From Butyricicoccus faecihominis (GTDB taxonomy: Bacteria; Bacillota; Clostridia; Oscillospirales; Butyricicoccaceae): a stretch of DNA of 64,000 nucleotides. This document shows positions 27,581-36,535 of this stretch, one piece after another. The stretch covers positions 203,122 to 267,121 of the forward strand of contig NZ_JANGCE010000002.1 of assembly GCF_024462775.1 (NCBI RefSeq), read 5' to 3'. The position numbers were made by a program, and so were the translations under genes. Position 1 is the stretch's first letter, and each line of letters opens with the position of its first letter. The notes beneath the pieces are model-generated. The model was not told where the DNA came from, searched no databases, and saw only the letters and a list, made by a program, of their open reading frames with translations.

Positions 27581-28257
27581 GCTGTCTCCTCCTTTTCCCG
27601 AATGATGCGTACGACCGCTGCTATGCTCTCCGCGAGCGTCAAATCGCTCGTATCGAGCTTAATAGCATCCTCCGCTTGGCGAAGCGGGGCGATAGCGCGC
27701 GTCATATCCTGCCGGTCGCGCCTTTCGATATCTTGCGCAACGCTTTGCAGCGTTACGGTAAGTCCCTTTTCGCAAAGCTCGTCGTACCGGCGCTTGGCCC
27801 TGCACGCGACCGAGGCGGTCAAAAAGATCTTCACCTGCGCGTCCGGCAGAATGACCGTGCCGATATCGCGCCCATCCATAATGACGTTGTTCTCTCGGGC
27901 CATGCCGCGCTGTAAATCGAGCAAGAACCGCCGTACCTCGGGCACGGCTGAAACCTTGGAGGCGTACTGCGCGATCTGCGGCGTGCGAATGGCCGCCGAA
28001 ACGTCCTCGCCGCCCAGCAACACGTGCTGCACGCCGTCTTCGTATCGCAGCGAAACACGCAGGCCGTCAAGGGCCGCAATAATACCCGCCGTATCCTCTT
28101 CCGCCACGCCGCGGCGGCAAACGCAAAGGCCGATCGCGCGATACATCGCGCCCGTATCCACATAGATGAAGCCGAGCTGCGCCGCCGCCGCCCGCGCCAC
28201 TGTCGATTTGCCCGCGCCCGAAGGCCCGTCAATCGCAACCGCAAGATATCCCATCAT
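27577..28257 (-). CDS. cmk: Cytidylate kinase
   Basis: About 226 residues. P-loop AIDGPSGAGKSTVARAAA; YVDTGAMYRAIGL; VIMDGRDIGTVILPDAQVKI; ERRDRQDMTRAIAPL. It phosphorylates CMP and dCMP. Two adjacent ATGs (28257, 28254) follow GGGAGG; either may be used. A 290-residue reading runs back into the flavoprotein gene and is rejected. Confidence 0.96.
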   Translation of the reverse strand: MMGYLAVAIDGPSGAGKSTVARAAAAQLGFIYVDTGAMYRAIGLCVCRRGVAEEDTAGIIAALDGLRVSLRYEDGVQHVLLGGEDVSAAIRTPQIAQYASKVSAVPEVRRFLLDLQRGMARENNVIMDGRDIGTVILPDAQVKIFLTASVACRAKRRYDELCEKGLTVTLQSVAQDIERRDRQDMTRAIAPLRQAEDAIKLDTSDLTLAESIAAVVRIIREKEETA

Positions 28258-28267
28258 AGCTTCCTCC

Positions 28268-29491
28268 CTATGCGTGCGCCGCGGAAAGCCCGGCAAGCCT
28301 TCCGGTCGACCACGCGATCTGTAAATTGAACCCGCCGGTATAGCCGTCCACGTCGAGCACCTCGCCCGCGAAATACAGGCCGGGCGTTTTTTTCGATTCC
28401 ATCGTCTTGGGGCTGACCTCCTTGACGGATACGCCGCCCGTGGTGACAATCGCTTCCTCCACCGGACGCTTGCCCGACAGGGCGACCGGAAACGCGCGCA
28501 GCGTGTGCAGCAGCTTCCGCCGTTCCTCCTTGGTGATGGAATGCACCTTGGCGCGCGGATCGATCCCGGCCGCCAATATCACGGCGGGGATCATCTTACG
28601 CGGCAACAGCTCGCCCAAGGCGTTAACAAAATCGCTATTTTTATGCTTTTCAAAGTCGCTCAGCAATCGCTTGTCAAGCGTTTTTTCATCCAGCGCGGGC
28701 TTAAGGTCGATCTCCGCGCGGTAAGTTTTGCTACCAAAATGCCGCATGTGCGCCGAAGCGGACAGCACCAGCGGACCGGATAGGCCGAAATGCGTAAACA
28801 GCATTTCGCCAAAATCCTCATAAATCTTTTTATCGTTTTCCAGAATGCTGAGCCTCACGTTGCGCAGGCTCAACCCCATCAGCTCGCCGCACACGTTCCC
28901 CGCTTCGGTCAGCGGCACGAGCGAGCCGTTCGGCGGCACGATCTTGTGCCCCAGCGCCTTAGCGAAGCGGTAGCCGTCGCCGGTCGAGCCGGTCTGCGGA
29001 TAGGACACGCCGCCGGTGGCCAAGATCACAGCGTCCGCCTCGTAGGTCTTGCCGCCCGCGCGCGCGCCGGTCACGCGGCCATCCGCCGCGGTGAGCTCCT
29101 CCACGGCTTCGTTTACAATCGTAACACCCGATTGTTTGTTCCATGTAAAAAGCGCGTCAATAATATCGGCGGATCGATCGGAAACCGGAAAAACACGGTT
29201 TCCCCGCTCGGTCTTGAGCGGCACGCCGCGCGCCTCAAAGAAATCCTTTACATCCTGCGCGGAAAAACAGCCCAGCGCGGAATACAGAAAGCGCGGATTG
29301 ACCGGTACATTCTGCAAAACGGTTTCGTTATCGCAATCATTGCACACATTGCAGCGGCCCTTGCCGGTGATGAAAAGCTTGCGCCCCACCTTTTCATTCT
29401 TTTCAAACAGAGTGACGCGCGCGCCCTGCTCCGCGGCCGTGCCCGCCGCCATCAGTCCGGCGGCGCCGCCGCCAACGACTAAAATATTCAA
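28268..29491 (-). CDS. HI0933/YhiN-family FAD-dependent oxidoreductase
   Basis: 407 residues. N-terminal dinucleotide fold ILVVGGGAAGLMAAG, then KVGRKLFITGKGRCNVCND, ILATGGVSYPQTGSTGDGYR and the C-terminal FAGEVLDVDGYTGGFNLQIA. This is a widespread flavoprotein family of unknown reaction. It starts 4 bp inside the preceding regulator gene and lies 10 bp before cmk, the common clostridial order. Confidence 0.93.
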   Translation of the reverse strand: MNILVVGGGAAGLMAAGTAAEQGARVTLFEKNEKVGRKLFITGKGRCNVCNDCDNETVLQNVPVNPRFLYSALGCFSAQDVKDFFEARGVPLKTERGNRVFPVSDRSADIIDALFTWNKQSGVTIVNEAVEELTAADGRVTGARAGGKTYEADAVILATGGVSYPQTGSTGDGYRFAKALGHKIVPPNGSLVPLTEAGNVCGELMGLSLRNVRLSILENDKKIYEDFGEMLFTHFGLSGPLVLSASAHMRHFGSKTYRAEIDLKPALDEKTLDKRLLSDFEKHKNSDFVNALGELLPRKMIPAVILAAGIDPRAKVHSITKEERRKLLHTLRAFPVALSGKRPVEEAIVTTGGVSVKEVSPKTMESKKTPGLYFAGEVLDVDGYTGGFNLQIAWSTGRLAGLSAAHA

Positions 29492-30357
29492 GTGGTCTCG
29501 TCCTCCGGCTTCTCATATACGTCATATTCCTCCCAGATGCTCTCTAAGGAGTTAAAGGTGGCTTCAATCTCTTTTTTATGCTCCATACCGACCGCAACGA
29601 TCAGCGCGTTGATGACGGAAAGCGGCGCGATCAGCGAATCGACAAAGCTGGCCATGTCGCTTTTGGCGATCAGCGTATGATCGGCCACGCGGGCCAGCGG
29701 AGACAGGTGCGAATCCGTCAGCGCGATCACGCGCGCGCCGCGGTCCTTCGAGTAACGCATGGCGGAAAGCGTGCGCTTGGAATAGCGCGGAAAGCTGATG
29801 CCGAGGAACACATCCCCCTCGCCGATGCGCAGCACCTGCTCGAAAATCTCGCTGATGCTATTGGTGTGCACCAAATGCACGTTATCGAACAGCAGGTTAA
29901 AGTAAAAGCCCATGAAGCTCGCCAGCGCGCCCGAGGAACGCACGCCGAGAATGTACACGCGGCGGGCATGCAGCAGCGCGTCCACCGCGCCCTGAAAGGC
30001 GTCCCGGTCGATCTCGTCCAGCGTCATGCGGATCATATCCATATCCGCGTGCAGAACGGTCTGCAAAACGTCCCGGCCGCCCATCCGGTCGGAGGATACC
30101 TCCATACGCTGCACCGAGGTAAGCTTGTTGCGGATCATTTCCTGCAGCGCGCGCTGTAAATGCGGGTAGCCCTCGTAGCCAAGTTCGGTCGCAAAGCGAA
30201 CGACGGTCGATTCACTGACACCGACCGTCGTTCCGAGCCGGCTGGCAGTCATAAACGCCGCTTTATCATAATGCTCTAAGATAAAGCGCGCGATCTGTTT
30301 CTGACCCTTGGAAAAGCCGGGCAATTCATTTTGTATTTTTCCGATCAAATCGTTCAT
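29488..30357 (-). CDS. MurR/RpiR-family transcriptional regulator
   Basis: 289 residues. N-terminal RpiR-type HTH (MTASRLGTTVGVSESTVVRF, then ELGYEGYPHLQ) and a C-terminal SIS sugar-phosphate domain (RRVYILGVRSSGALASFMGF). Such regulators sense phosphosugars. Overlap with the flavoprotein suggests co-transcription with cmk and ispH; no sugar gene is adjacent, so the target is unknown. Confidence 0.92.
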   Translation of the reverse strand: MNDLIGKIQNELPGFSKGQKQIARFILEHYDKAAFMTASRLGTTVGVSESTVVRFATELGYEGYPHLQRALQEMIRNKLTSVQRMEVSSDRMGGRDVLQTVLHADMDMIRMTLDEIDRDAFQGAVDALLHARRVYILGVRSSGALASFMGFYFNLLFDNVHLVHTNSISEIFEQVLRIGEGDVFLGISFPRYSKRTLSAMRYSKDRGARVIALTDSHLSPLARVADHTLIAKSDMASFVDSLIAPLSVINALIVAVGMEHKKEIEATFNSLESIWEEYDVYEKPEDETT

Positions 30358-30435
30358 TCCTTAACACTCCTGCTGCCGCTTAGGTTTCGGCCAATTTCAT
30401 TCTAAGCGGTTTACAGCAAAAATGCAAGAAGTATT

Positions 30436-31164
30436 TCACCCTTCCTGCATATTTGCAGCAAGGCCCTGCAAATACGCAAGCTCCTTTTCGGTCAGCTCAC
30501 GCCATGAGCCGGGCGTTAAACGCGGGTCGAGCATCAATTTTCCAATGGCGATACGTTTTAAACGGCGCACCTCCAGCCCGCACTGCTCGCACATTTTGCG
30601 GATCTGGCGGTTGCGCCCTTCGTGTATTCCCAGACGCAGTTTCACGCTTTCGTCGTCATGCTCCAAAATGTCCACCGTGGCGGGCGCGATCTGATAGCCG
30701 TCAATTTCCATGGGTTCGGACAGGCGCATAGCCTGATCGACGCGGCCGCGCACGCGTACCTCGTAATACTTGGGCACCTCATGGCGCGGATGGGTGAGCG
30801 CATAGGTCAGCGCGCCGTCGTTAGTGAGCAGCAGCAGCCCCTCGGAGGTATAATCCAACCGGCCGACCGGCACCACGCGCGCGCCGCAGTTCGCTGTGAG
30901 CGCGGCCACGGTTTTGCGCCCGTGCTCATCCTGCATGGTGGAGACCACGCCGCGCGGCTTGTTAAGCATCAGATAGCGCTTTTGCTCGTTTCCGCCGATC
31001 GGCTTGCCATCCACGCAGACGCGCTCCTTTTGCGCGTCCGCCTGATCGCCGAGCGAAGCGCGGCGGCCATTCACCGTCACGCGACCGGCTTCGATCCAGC
31101 TTTCCGCCGTACGGCGCGAGCACAGGCCCGCCTGCGCGAGTATTTTCTGTAACCGTTCTTTCAA
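30436..31164 (-). CDS. rluB: rRNA large-subunit pseudouridine synthase B family
   Basis: About 242 residues. S4 RNA-binding domain (RLQKILAQAGLCSRRTAESW) then the RsuA/RluB catalytic domain with VPVGRLDYTSEGLLLLTNDG (catalytic Asp) and GIHEGRNRQIRKMCEQ. The start is probably TTG at 31164, 8 nt after GGAGG; an earlier TTG at 31188 has no site. It is expected to modify 23S rRNA; RluB versus RluE/RsuA is by overall likeness. Downstream of the DD-carboxypeptidase, a common Firmicutes pairing. Confidence 0.9.
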   Translation of the reverse strand: MKERLQKILAQAGLCSRRTAESWIEAGRVTVNGRRASLGDQADAQKERVCVDGKPIGGNEQKRYLMLNKPRGVVSTMQDEHGRKTVAALTANCGARVVPVGRLDYTSEGLLLLTNDGALTYALTHPRHEVPKYYEVRVRGRVDQAMRLSEPMEIDGYQIAPATVDILEHDDESVKLRLGIHEGRNRQIRKMCEQCGLEVRRLKRIAIGKLMLDPRLTPGSWRELTEKELAYLQGLAANMQEG

Positions 31165-31205
31165 GATGTCATCCTCCGTTTTGTCCAATGCCTATCGTCT
31201 TGTCT

Positions 31206-32285
31206 TTAGGAAAACAGGCGCTCCCAAAGGCGCGCGGGCAGGCTTTTCTGCTCCGGCGTTAAAAGCGACGCTTCGCCGTACAGCACGTTATCCTCAGCGA
31301 GCACCGCGCCTCCCAGCCGGTATTCCATACGCCCCGCGCGCGCCGTTTTGACAACGGGCGCGTAGCAGATGGTATCACCGTAGCGGACCGCCTGTATTTT
31401 TTCCTTTTCCTCTGGCGTTAAATACGCCGTTACCGTGTGCTGCGCGATCAGCGGTACTTCGTCCGCGTCGCCGCCGAACACATGCTGGGTGCCCACCTGA
31501 TCGCCCGCGTGGTGCAGCGTCACTTCTTCGTAGCGGGAAAAGCCGTTGTCCAGCATGGCCATATGATCGTTCCAATCGTCCGGCGCGTTCAGCGTCACGG
31601 CGACGAGCGTGCGGCCATTTCGCTCGGCGGCGGAAACCAAGCAGCGGCCGCTGCGCTTGGTAAAGCCGGTCTTGATGCCGATCGCGTCGTTATAAAGCGT
31701 CAATAGCCGGTTGTGGTTGCTCATCACGCGCTCGCCCGCGCGGTAGTTTTTCGTGCCGACGATCTGCCGGAACGTGGGGTCCTGCATTCCGGCGGCCGCG
31801 ATTTTGGCAAGCTCTAGCGCGGTGGTATAATGCGTTTCGCTGTCGAGCCCGTTCGGGTTGTCGAAATGAGTGTTCGTCAAGCCGAGTTCCTTCGCCTTTG
31901 CGTTCATTTTTTCGATAAACGCGTCATAGCCGCCGCACTCTCCCGCGATGGCGACCGCGGCGTCGTTGCCGGATTCCAGCAGCAGGCCGTACAGCGTGTC
32001 GCGCACGGTAAGCGTTTCGCCCTCGCGCAGGTACATGGACGAACCCTCCACCTGTGTATACGCCTTTTTCACCTGATAGGTGCGGTCGAGGTCGCCCTCC
32101 GAGATCGCGACCAGCGCGGTCATGATCTTGGTTGTGGAGGCCATCGGCAGGCGCGTATCGGCGTTTTGCTCGAACACCGTTTCGCCCGTGTCCGCGTCCA
32201 GCACAGCGGCGGCGGCGGCGTTCACCGCGCCCGCCCGACCGGGCAGAAACAGGCAAAGCGCCAAAAGGCAGGCTATTTTTTTCAT
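31206..32285 (-). CDS. D-alanyl-D-alanine carboxypeptidase (DacF/DacB-like)
   Basis: 359 residues. Signal peptide MKKIACLLALCLFLPGRAGA. Serine penicillin-binding motifs: MASTTKIMTA (SxxK), LESGNDAAVAIAG (SxN) and IGIKTGFTKRSGRCLV (KTG), plus a C-terminal PBP5-type domain. It trims the terminal D-Ala of peptidoglycan stem peptides; in spore-formers paralogues act in cortex formation. The ATG at 32285 follows GGGAG. Confidence 0.94.
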   Translation of the reverse strand: MKKIACLLALCLFLPGRAGAVNAAAAAVLDADTGETVFEQNADTRLPMASTTKIMTALVAISEGDLDRTYQVKKAYTQVEGSSMYLREGETLTVRDTLYGLLLESGNDAAVAIAGECGGYDAFIEKMNAKAKELGLTNTHFDNPNGLDSETHYTTALELAKIAAAGMQDPTFRQIVGTKNYRAGERVMSNHNRLLTLYNDAIGIKTGFTKRSGRCLVSAAERNGRTLVAVTLNAPDDWNDHMAMLDNGFSRYEEVTLHHAGDQVGTQHVFGGDADEVPLIAQHTVTAYLTPEEKEKIQAVRYGDTICYAPVVKTARAGRMEYRLGGAVLAEDNVLYGEASLLTPEQKSLPARLWERLFS

Positions 32286-32306
32286 ATCCACATCTCCCTG
32301 TATAAC

Positions 32307-32340
32307 AAAACCTACTCATAAAAATACTATGAGTAGGTTT
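32307..32340 (-). terminator. Terminator after ytfJ
   Basis: A stem of about 13 bp (AAACCTACTCATA / TATGAGTAGGTTT, 7-nt loop) ending in T residues on the minus strand, between ytfJ and the carboxypeptidase gene. Confidence 0.8.
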
Positions 32341-32357
32341 TGCGGGGAGCGGGCCTC

Positions 32358-32780
32358 TTATTCCGCGTCTTCTCCGGTTTCGTCTGCCATTTTTCCGTGG
32401 CGGCCGTTCATAAAGCCGGATACCTTGGAGATCGCGCCGGGGATCATTTCAACCAGACGGTCGACCGTGGTGGACGCCTGCGCGTTGACGCCTAGGATCT
32501 GCGCGTCCCCGCTTGGCGAAAGGATCAAAAAGCAAACAGGCGAAACCGTAACGCCCGCGCCGCCGCCGCCGCCAAAAGCGAGGGGCGCGCCGCTTTGCGC
32601 GTGGCGGGGCAAGAAATCGCTGCCGCCCGATGCAAAACCAAAGGTCACCTTGGAGACCGGGATGACCGTCGTGCCGTCCACCGTGTGGATCGGCGTGCCG
32701 ATGATGGTGTTGACATCCACCATTTCCTTGATTTTAGCCATGGTTTCGGTCATCAGGTTGCTGATGGGATGCTCACTCAT
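32358..32780 (-). CDS. ytfJ: Sporulation protein YtfJ (GerW family)
   Basis: 140 residues. Starts MSEHPISNLMTETMAKIKEM, with GTPIHTVDGTTVIPVSKVTF and the glycine-rich LAFGGGGGAGVTVSPVCFL that mark the family. YtfJ/GerW is a forespore protein linked to germination in Bacillus. Its start overlaps the DUF2953 gene by 8 bp, the usual pair. Confidence 0.94.
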   Translation of the reverse strand: MSEHPISNLMTETMAKIKEMVDVNTIIGTPIHTVDGTTVIPVSKVTFGFASGGSDFLPRHAQSGAPLAFGGGGGAGVTVSPVCFLILSPSGDAQILGVNAQASTTVDRLVEMIPGAISKVSGFMNGRHGKMADETGEDAE

Positions 32781-33408
32781 TTTCTATCGCCTCTTCTTTC
32801 TTTGTCAGGTTTTTATACATCCTATAAAGCTTTTTGCCGTGCCGCAGCAGAATCAGCGCCAGCCGCAGCGGACGGATCGAACAAAACACCGTGAACGCCC
32901 ATTCGGTATGTTCCGCATCAAAATCCGCGTCCGCGCTCACGTGATAGTCCTTCATTTCAAAAGTATTCTCCAAAAACGGCGTTACCATGCCGCAAAGAGT
33001 AGAAAAATAACCGAGATACAAACCCGTTTTCGCCGCGTCGTCCGTGCCGAATAGCACGCGCACGCGCAGTTTGGATATCCGAAGGGAATCGCTCGCCTCA
33101 CCCAGCAGGGTAAACAGCAGATCGATTGCCTGCTCCAGTTCGATTTCGCGCAGGTTCAGGCCTTTTTTTTTCGGCGCCGGCGGCTTTTCCGCGGCGGGCG
33201 GCGGCGGTTTTTCCTCCCTTTTTTTACGGTGGGGCGGCGGATAAAGAGGAATGCGCACAATGCCGTAGCGCAGATCAATGGTGATATCTCCGTTTACCCC
33301 GGCGGCCTCCACGCCGGTGCGGACCGTGAGCAGCAGCAGGGCAAGTACGAGCACCGCGAGAAGCACGATCAGCACCACGCGCAGCAGAATCAGAAGGATG
33401 CCAGCCAT
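32773..33408 (-). CDS. DUF2953 membrane-anchored protein (YtfI-like)
   Basis: 211 residues. One very hydrophobic N-terminal helix (LILLRVVLIVLLAVLVLALL), a Pro/Lys-rich linker (PPPHRKKREEKPPPP) and a conserved domain ending near FTVFCSIRPLRLALILLRHG. This matches DUF2953 proteins that sit next to ytfJ. Function unknown; sporulation is suggested by context only. Confidence 0.85.
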   Translation of the reverse strand: MAGILLILLRVVLIVLLAVLVLALLLLTVRTGVEAAGVNGDITIDLRYGIVRIPLYPPPHRKKREEKPPPPAAEKPPAPKKKGLNLREIELEQAIDLLFTLLGEASDSLRISKLRVRVLFGTDDAAKTGLYLGYFSTLCGMVTPFLENTFEMKDYHVSADADFDAEHTEWAFTVFCSIRPLRLALILLRHGKKLYRMYKNLTKKEEAIENE

Positions 33409-33415
33409 CCGTTAT

Positions 33416-34030
33416 TCACTCCGTTTCGTCCGTCCCGGCGGACGGCTGCTCCAGACCGATCTGCCCGTCCACCTCTTGTTCGGGCGCCGCTTCTTCCAGC
33501 CTTAGCTCCATTTGCTCGTTTTCCTCCAAAGAGGGCAGCGCGGGCAATTCGGACAGGCTGGTGAGCGAAAAGGTGCGTAAAAAGATATCGGTCGTGCGGT
33601 ACAGGATCGGGCGGCCGGGCACATCCATGCGCCCCGCTTCCTCGATCAGCCCCTTTTCGACAAGGCCCGCGACCGTGCCGCCCGAATCAACGCCGCGCAG
33701 CTGGTCGATGAACGCGCGCGTCACCGGCTGGCGGTAAGCCACGATGGTGAGCACTTCGAGCGCCGCGGGGGAAAGCGAGGGCGGGCGTCGGCTTTCGGTC
33801 ACGCGGCGGGCGGCGTCCGCATAAAGGGGGCGGCTGCAAAGCTGCAGCTTGTCCTCCATGCGCAGCAGCATGATGCCGCGCTGTTCAAAATCATAGGCGT
33901 TCGCAAGCTCCTGCGCCGCCTCCAGCAGTCGTTCCCGTGTGGTTTCCAGGGCGGCGGCCAGCCGGTCGACCGGCACGGCGTCGCCCGCGGCGAAAAGCAC
34001 GGCCTCCAGACCGGCCTCCAGCTCTGTCAT
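33416..34030 (-). CDS. scpB: Segregation and condensation protein B
   Basis: 204 residues. Two winged-helix domains; ALEVLTIVAYRQPVTRAFID and RGVDSGGTVAGLVEKGLIEE are typical, with an acidic C-terminal tail. It is the SMC-ScpAB kite subunit for chromosome organisation. It overlaps scpA by 4 bp. Confidence 0.95.
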   Translation of the reverse strand: MTELEAGLEAVLFAAGDAVPVDRLAAALETTRERLLEAAQELANAYDFEQRGIMLLRMEDKLQLCSRPLYADAARRVTESRRPPSLSPAALEVLTIVAYRQPVTRAFIDQLRGVDSGGTVAGLVEKGLIEEAGRMDVPGRPILYRTTDIFLRTFSLTSLSELPALPSLEENEQMELRLEEAAPEQEVDGQIGLEQPSAGTDETE

Positions 34031-34749
34031 ACAGTTTCCTTCTCCTTATCTGTGGCGAGCGTCAGCTCCAAGTCTTCCCCGTCGCCCTCCAGCAAGACGC
34101 GCTTGGTTTTGGACAGCTCCAATACAGCCAAAAATGTCGCGACGATCTCCGAGCGGTTCTTTGCATCGTCGAACAGGCGCTGGAATCGCACCCGCGCCGA
34201 CCCAAAAAAGCGCTTTAAGATAGCGGTGATCCGCGTGGATACCGGCACCGGCTCGTGGCCGACGATGCCGCTGAACGCGTTCGCCGAAGGCGGCATGCGC
34301 CGTTCGGCTTTTTGCAGCATGCGGTTTGCCGCGCGCATCAGATCGCTCACCGAATGGCGATATTCGCGCACGGGCGCGCCGGGCAGCGTTTCCGGGGATT
34401 TGACAAAAATATCGCGCCCAAATTCGCTTTTGGACTTTAAGACCGGCGCGATCTCTTTCATGCGCTGATATTCGAGCAGCATTTCGACCAGACCGGCGCG
34501 CGGGTCCTCTTCCTCTTCTTCCTCGTGCTTTGGCAGCAGCATTTTGGATTTGATATACACGAGCTGCGCCGCCATCGCAACGAAATCACCCGCCACATCC
34601 ATGTCCATGGCGTGCGCATCGTGCAGCACGGCAAGGTACTGGTCCAGAATTTCGGCGATCGGGATATCGTAGATGCTCACCTTGTTTTTCGCGATCAGGT
34701 GCAGCAGCAGGTCGAGCGGCCCGTCGAAATTTTCTAAATGAAAATCCAT
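34027..34749 (-). CDS. scpA: Segregation and condensation protein A
   Basis: 240 residues. N-terminal kleisin motif NFDGPLDLLLHLIAKNKVSI, then IPIAEILDQYLAVL and AAQLVYIKSKMLLPKHEEEE; C-terminal winged helix near FLAVLELSKTKRVLLEG. It bridges SMC heads with ScpB. The start lies 4 bp after the M50 protease stop. Confidence 0.96.
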   Translation of the reverse strand: MDFHLENFDGPLDLLLHLIAKNKVSIYDIPIAEILDQYLAVLHDAHAMDMDVAGDFVAMAAQLVYIKSKMLLPKHEEEEEEDPRAGLVEMLLEYQRMKEIAPVLKSKSEFGRDIFVKSPETLPGAPVREYRHSVSDLMRAANRMLQKAERRMPPSANAFSGIVGHEPVPVSTRITAILKRFFGSARVRFQRLFDDAKNRSEIVATFLAVLELSKTKRVLLEGDGEDLELTLATDKEKETV

Positions 34750-34753
34750 GTTT

Positions 34754-35413
34754 TCACCCGATCAAGACGCTCATCAAATTCCAAGCAAGGTTCTGCACCC
34801 ACAGATTGACCCCGCCGATGAGGAAATCGAGCCAGCCGAACCAAAGCGCGGCAATGAACACGATCAGGATGATGGACTGATATTTTTGCAGCTTGAGCGA
34901 CCAAGAGAACGGCAAAAACGCATCGACCACGCGCGAACCGTCCAGCGGGTGGATCGGGATCAGGTTGAACACGCCCAGACCGACCGACATGCTGGCAACG
35001 ATACGGCAAAACAGCAAAATGGCGATTTGAAGCGCGCCCAGCTGCATTGTCCCCAGCCAGAGGTACAGGCAATAGAACACAAACGCAGTCAGCAAATTCG
35101 ACGCCGGGCCGGCCAGCGCGGTCGCCGCCATGCCGAAGCGGCGGTTTTTAAAGTTTGAAATATTGACCGGCACCGGGCGCGCCCAGCCGAAGCCAAATAA
35201 GATCAGGCACAAAAAACCGAACGGGTCGATATGCGCCAAGGGGGAAAGCGTCAACCGGCCCGCGGCCTTGGCGGTACGGTCGCCCAAAAGGCTCGCCATG
35301 CCGCCATGCGCGGCTTCGTGCACGGTCAGACACAGCACAACGGCCGGCAGCGACAGCGCCAAATAGATCAGCGCCGTGCGCAAATCGCCGATACGCAAAG
35401 CATTCCAAAGCAA
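34754..35413 (-). CDS. Site-2 protease (M50) family membrane metalloprotease
   Basis: About 219 residues, mainly membrane helices. Zinc motif LTVHEAAHGGMA (HExxH) and the second-metal motif LIPIHPLDGSRV with its Asp; also LAGPASNLLTAFV. It belongs to the short, PDZ-less S2P group next to scpA in many Firmicutes; the substrate is unknown. The best start is a TTG at 35413, 8 nt after GGAGG; the longer reading from 35527 crosses the promoter. Confidence 0.9.
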   Translation of the reverse strand: MLWNALRIGDLRTALIYLALSLPAVVLCLTVHEAAHGGMASLLGDRTAKAAGRLTLSPLAHIDPFGFLCLILFGFGWARPVPVNISNFKNRRFGMAATALAGPASNLLTAFVFYCLYLWLGTMQLGALQIAILLFCRIVASMSVGLGVFNLIPIHPLDGSRVVDAFLPFSWSLKLQKYQSIILIVFIAALWFGWLDFLIGGVNLWVQNLAWNLMSVLIG

Positions 35414-35447
35414 AATAGGTTCCTCCAACGATAATAATACAACATAT

Positions 35448-35476
35448 AGTATACCTGCTTTTGCCCATAAAAACAA
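35448..35476 (-). promoter_or_regulatory. Promoter of the M50-scpA-scpB operon
   Basis: Minus strand: -35 TTGTTT (35471-35476), a 17-bp spacer and -10 TATACT (35448-35453), leader about 30 nt to the TTG start. Confidence 0.65.
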
Positions 35477-35535
35477 GCATTTCCTAGGGTCCGCCCAAAA
35501 CTTTGGCAATCCATGACAAGCTTGCAAAACTTCTC

Positions 35536-35590
35536 TTGCGCCGCTGGTGAGATTGTGATAGAATTAATTAAACCGACAGTTCAATTAATT
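35536..35590 (+). promoter_or_regulatory. Promoter and probable operator of the TetR gene
   Basis: -35 TTGCGC (35536-35541), a 17-bp spacer and -10 TAGAAT (35559-35564). Two self-complementary AATTAATT octamers (35562-35569 and 35583-35590) flank AAACCGACAGTTC, so the first overlaps the -10. This is a plausible TetR operator. Confidence 0.6.
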
Positions 35591-35885
35591 TACAGTGCGT
35601 CAAAGAACCCCTCGCGCCGCAGCGCGCAATAAAATTGAAAGTTGAAGCTTTGCTTCAATTTGACCAAAAACCGGGAGCAGAAGGTGAATTGGCCGCAGGC
35701 CAAGAGAGGCCGGCCTGGGCCGTGTATCTCGGTTTGCTCTCATTTAATCGCCGCACGGCGGCGGAAAATGGATAGAGGCCTATGGGCTGAACAAACCGGC
35801 GGCGAAGTGTGCCCAAAGGGCGCGCGCCAGAGCCGGAATTCTCGATCGAAATGGGGCTTTGTTTCGATCGACATTTAATTAATTC
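35591..35885 (+). other. Long structured leader before the TetR gene
   Basis: About 300 nt without a credible gene. Hairpin arms are seen at TTGAAGC / GCTTCAA (35642-35658), GGCCGC / GCGGCC-type repeats near 35690-35710, and TCGATCGAAA / TTTCGATCGA (35842-35872). One 78-codon ORF crosses it but has no ribosome site and odd composition. It may be a regulatory leader or a decayed palindromic repeat. Confidence 0.45.
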
Positions 35886-35896
35886 AGGAGGAGCGC

Positions 35897-36535
35897 ATGG
35901 GCCGAAGAAAGAAGGAACCGGAAAGCGTGCACCGCGACAACATCGCCGCGGCCGCGGAACGCCTGTTTGCCGCTAAAGGCATAACCGCAACCACCATGGA
36001 CGATATCGCGAAACAGGCCGGGTACAGCAAGGCTACCTTATATGTGTATTTTACAAACAAGGAAGAGATTGTTGGGCTGCTGGTGCTGAAAAGCATGAAA
36101 ATGCTTCGCGCCGTTCTGCACGAGGCCGTATCCGCACCGGCCGCGACCAAGGAAAAGTATGAGCGGCTCTGTCACGCCTTGGCGCAATATCAGGCGCAAT
36201 ACCCGCTTTACTTTTCGCTTGCATTGGGAGAGATCAATATTGATTTTGAAAAGGATCACCTCCCCGTAGAGAGAGAAACGTTCGAGGTCGGCGAGCAGAT
36301 CAACGCCGAAATCGTTCAGTTTCTCCGGTCCGGCATAGAAGCGGGGGCGCTTTTGCCGGATATTCCGGTTTTGCCTACGGTTTTTCTATTTTGGGCTTCT
36401 TTGTCCGGTGTTATACAAATGGCGGCGCATAAGAGGGCCTATATTGAACAAGCAATGGGCCAAACGAAGGAACAATTTCTAACATACGGCTTCGACAGGC
36501 TCTACCGGCTGATCGCAAGGGAGGACAAAGAATGA
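35897..36535 (+). CDS. TetR/AcrR-family regulator
   Basis: 212 residues. N-terminal HTH: ATTMDDIAKQAGYSKATLYV then YFTNKEEIVGLL. The C-terminal ligand domain is undefined. Strong AGGAGG site. It overlaps the next gene by 4 bp (ATGA), so it likely controls its own operon with the flavin reductase. Confidence 0.93.
   Translation: MGRRKKEPESVHRDNIAAAAERLFAAKGITATTMDDIAKQAGYSKATLYVYFTNKEEIVGLLVLKSMKMLRAVLHEAVSAPAATKEKYERLCHALAQYQAQYPLYFSLALGEINIDFEKDHLPVERETFEVGEQINAEIVQFLRSGIEAGALLPDIPVLPTVFLFWASLSGVIQMAAHKRAYIEQAMGQTKEQFLTYGFDRLYRLIAREDKE

Noticed and set aside
27577..28449. 290-codon version of cmk
   Set aside because: The extension overlaps the flavoprotein gene and has random composition; the P-loop begins right after the ATG at 28257.
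35642..35878. 78-codon ORF in the TetR leader
   Set aside because: No ribosome site, unusual composition, and it spans strong hairpins; better explained as leader or repeat sequence.
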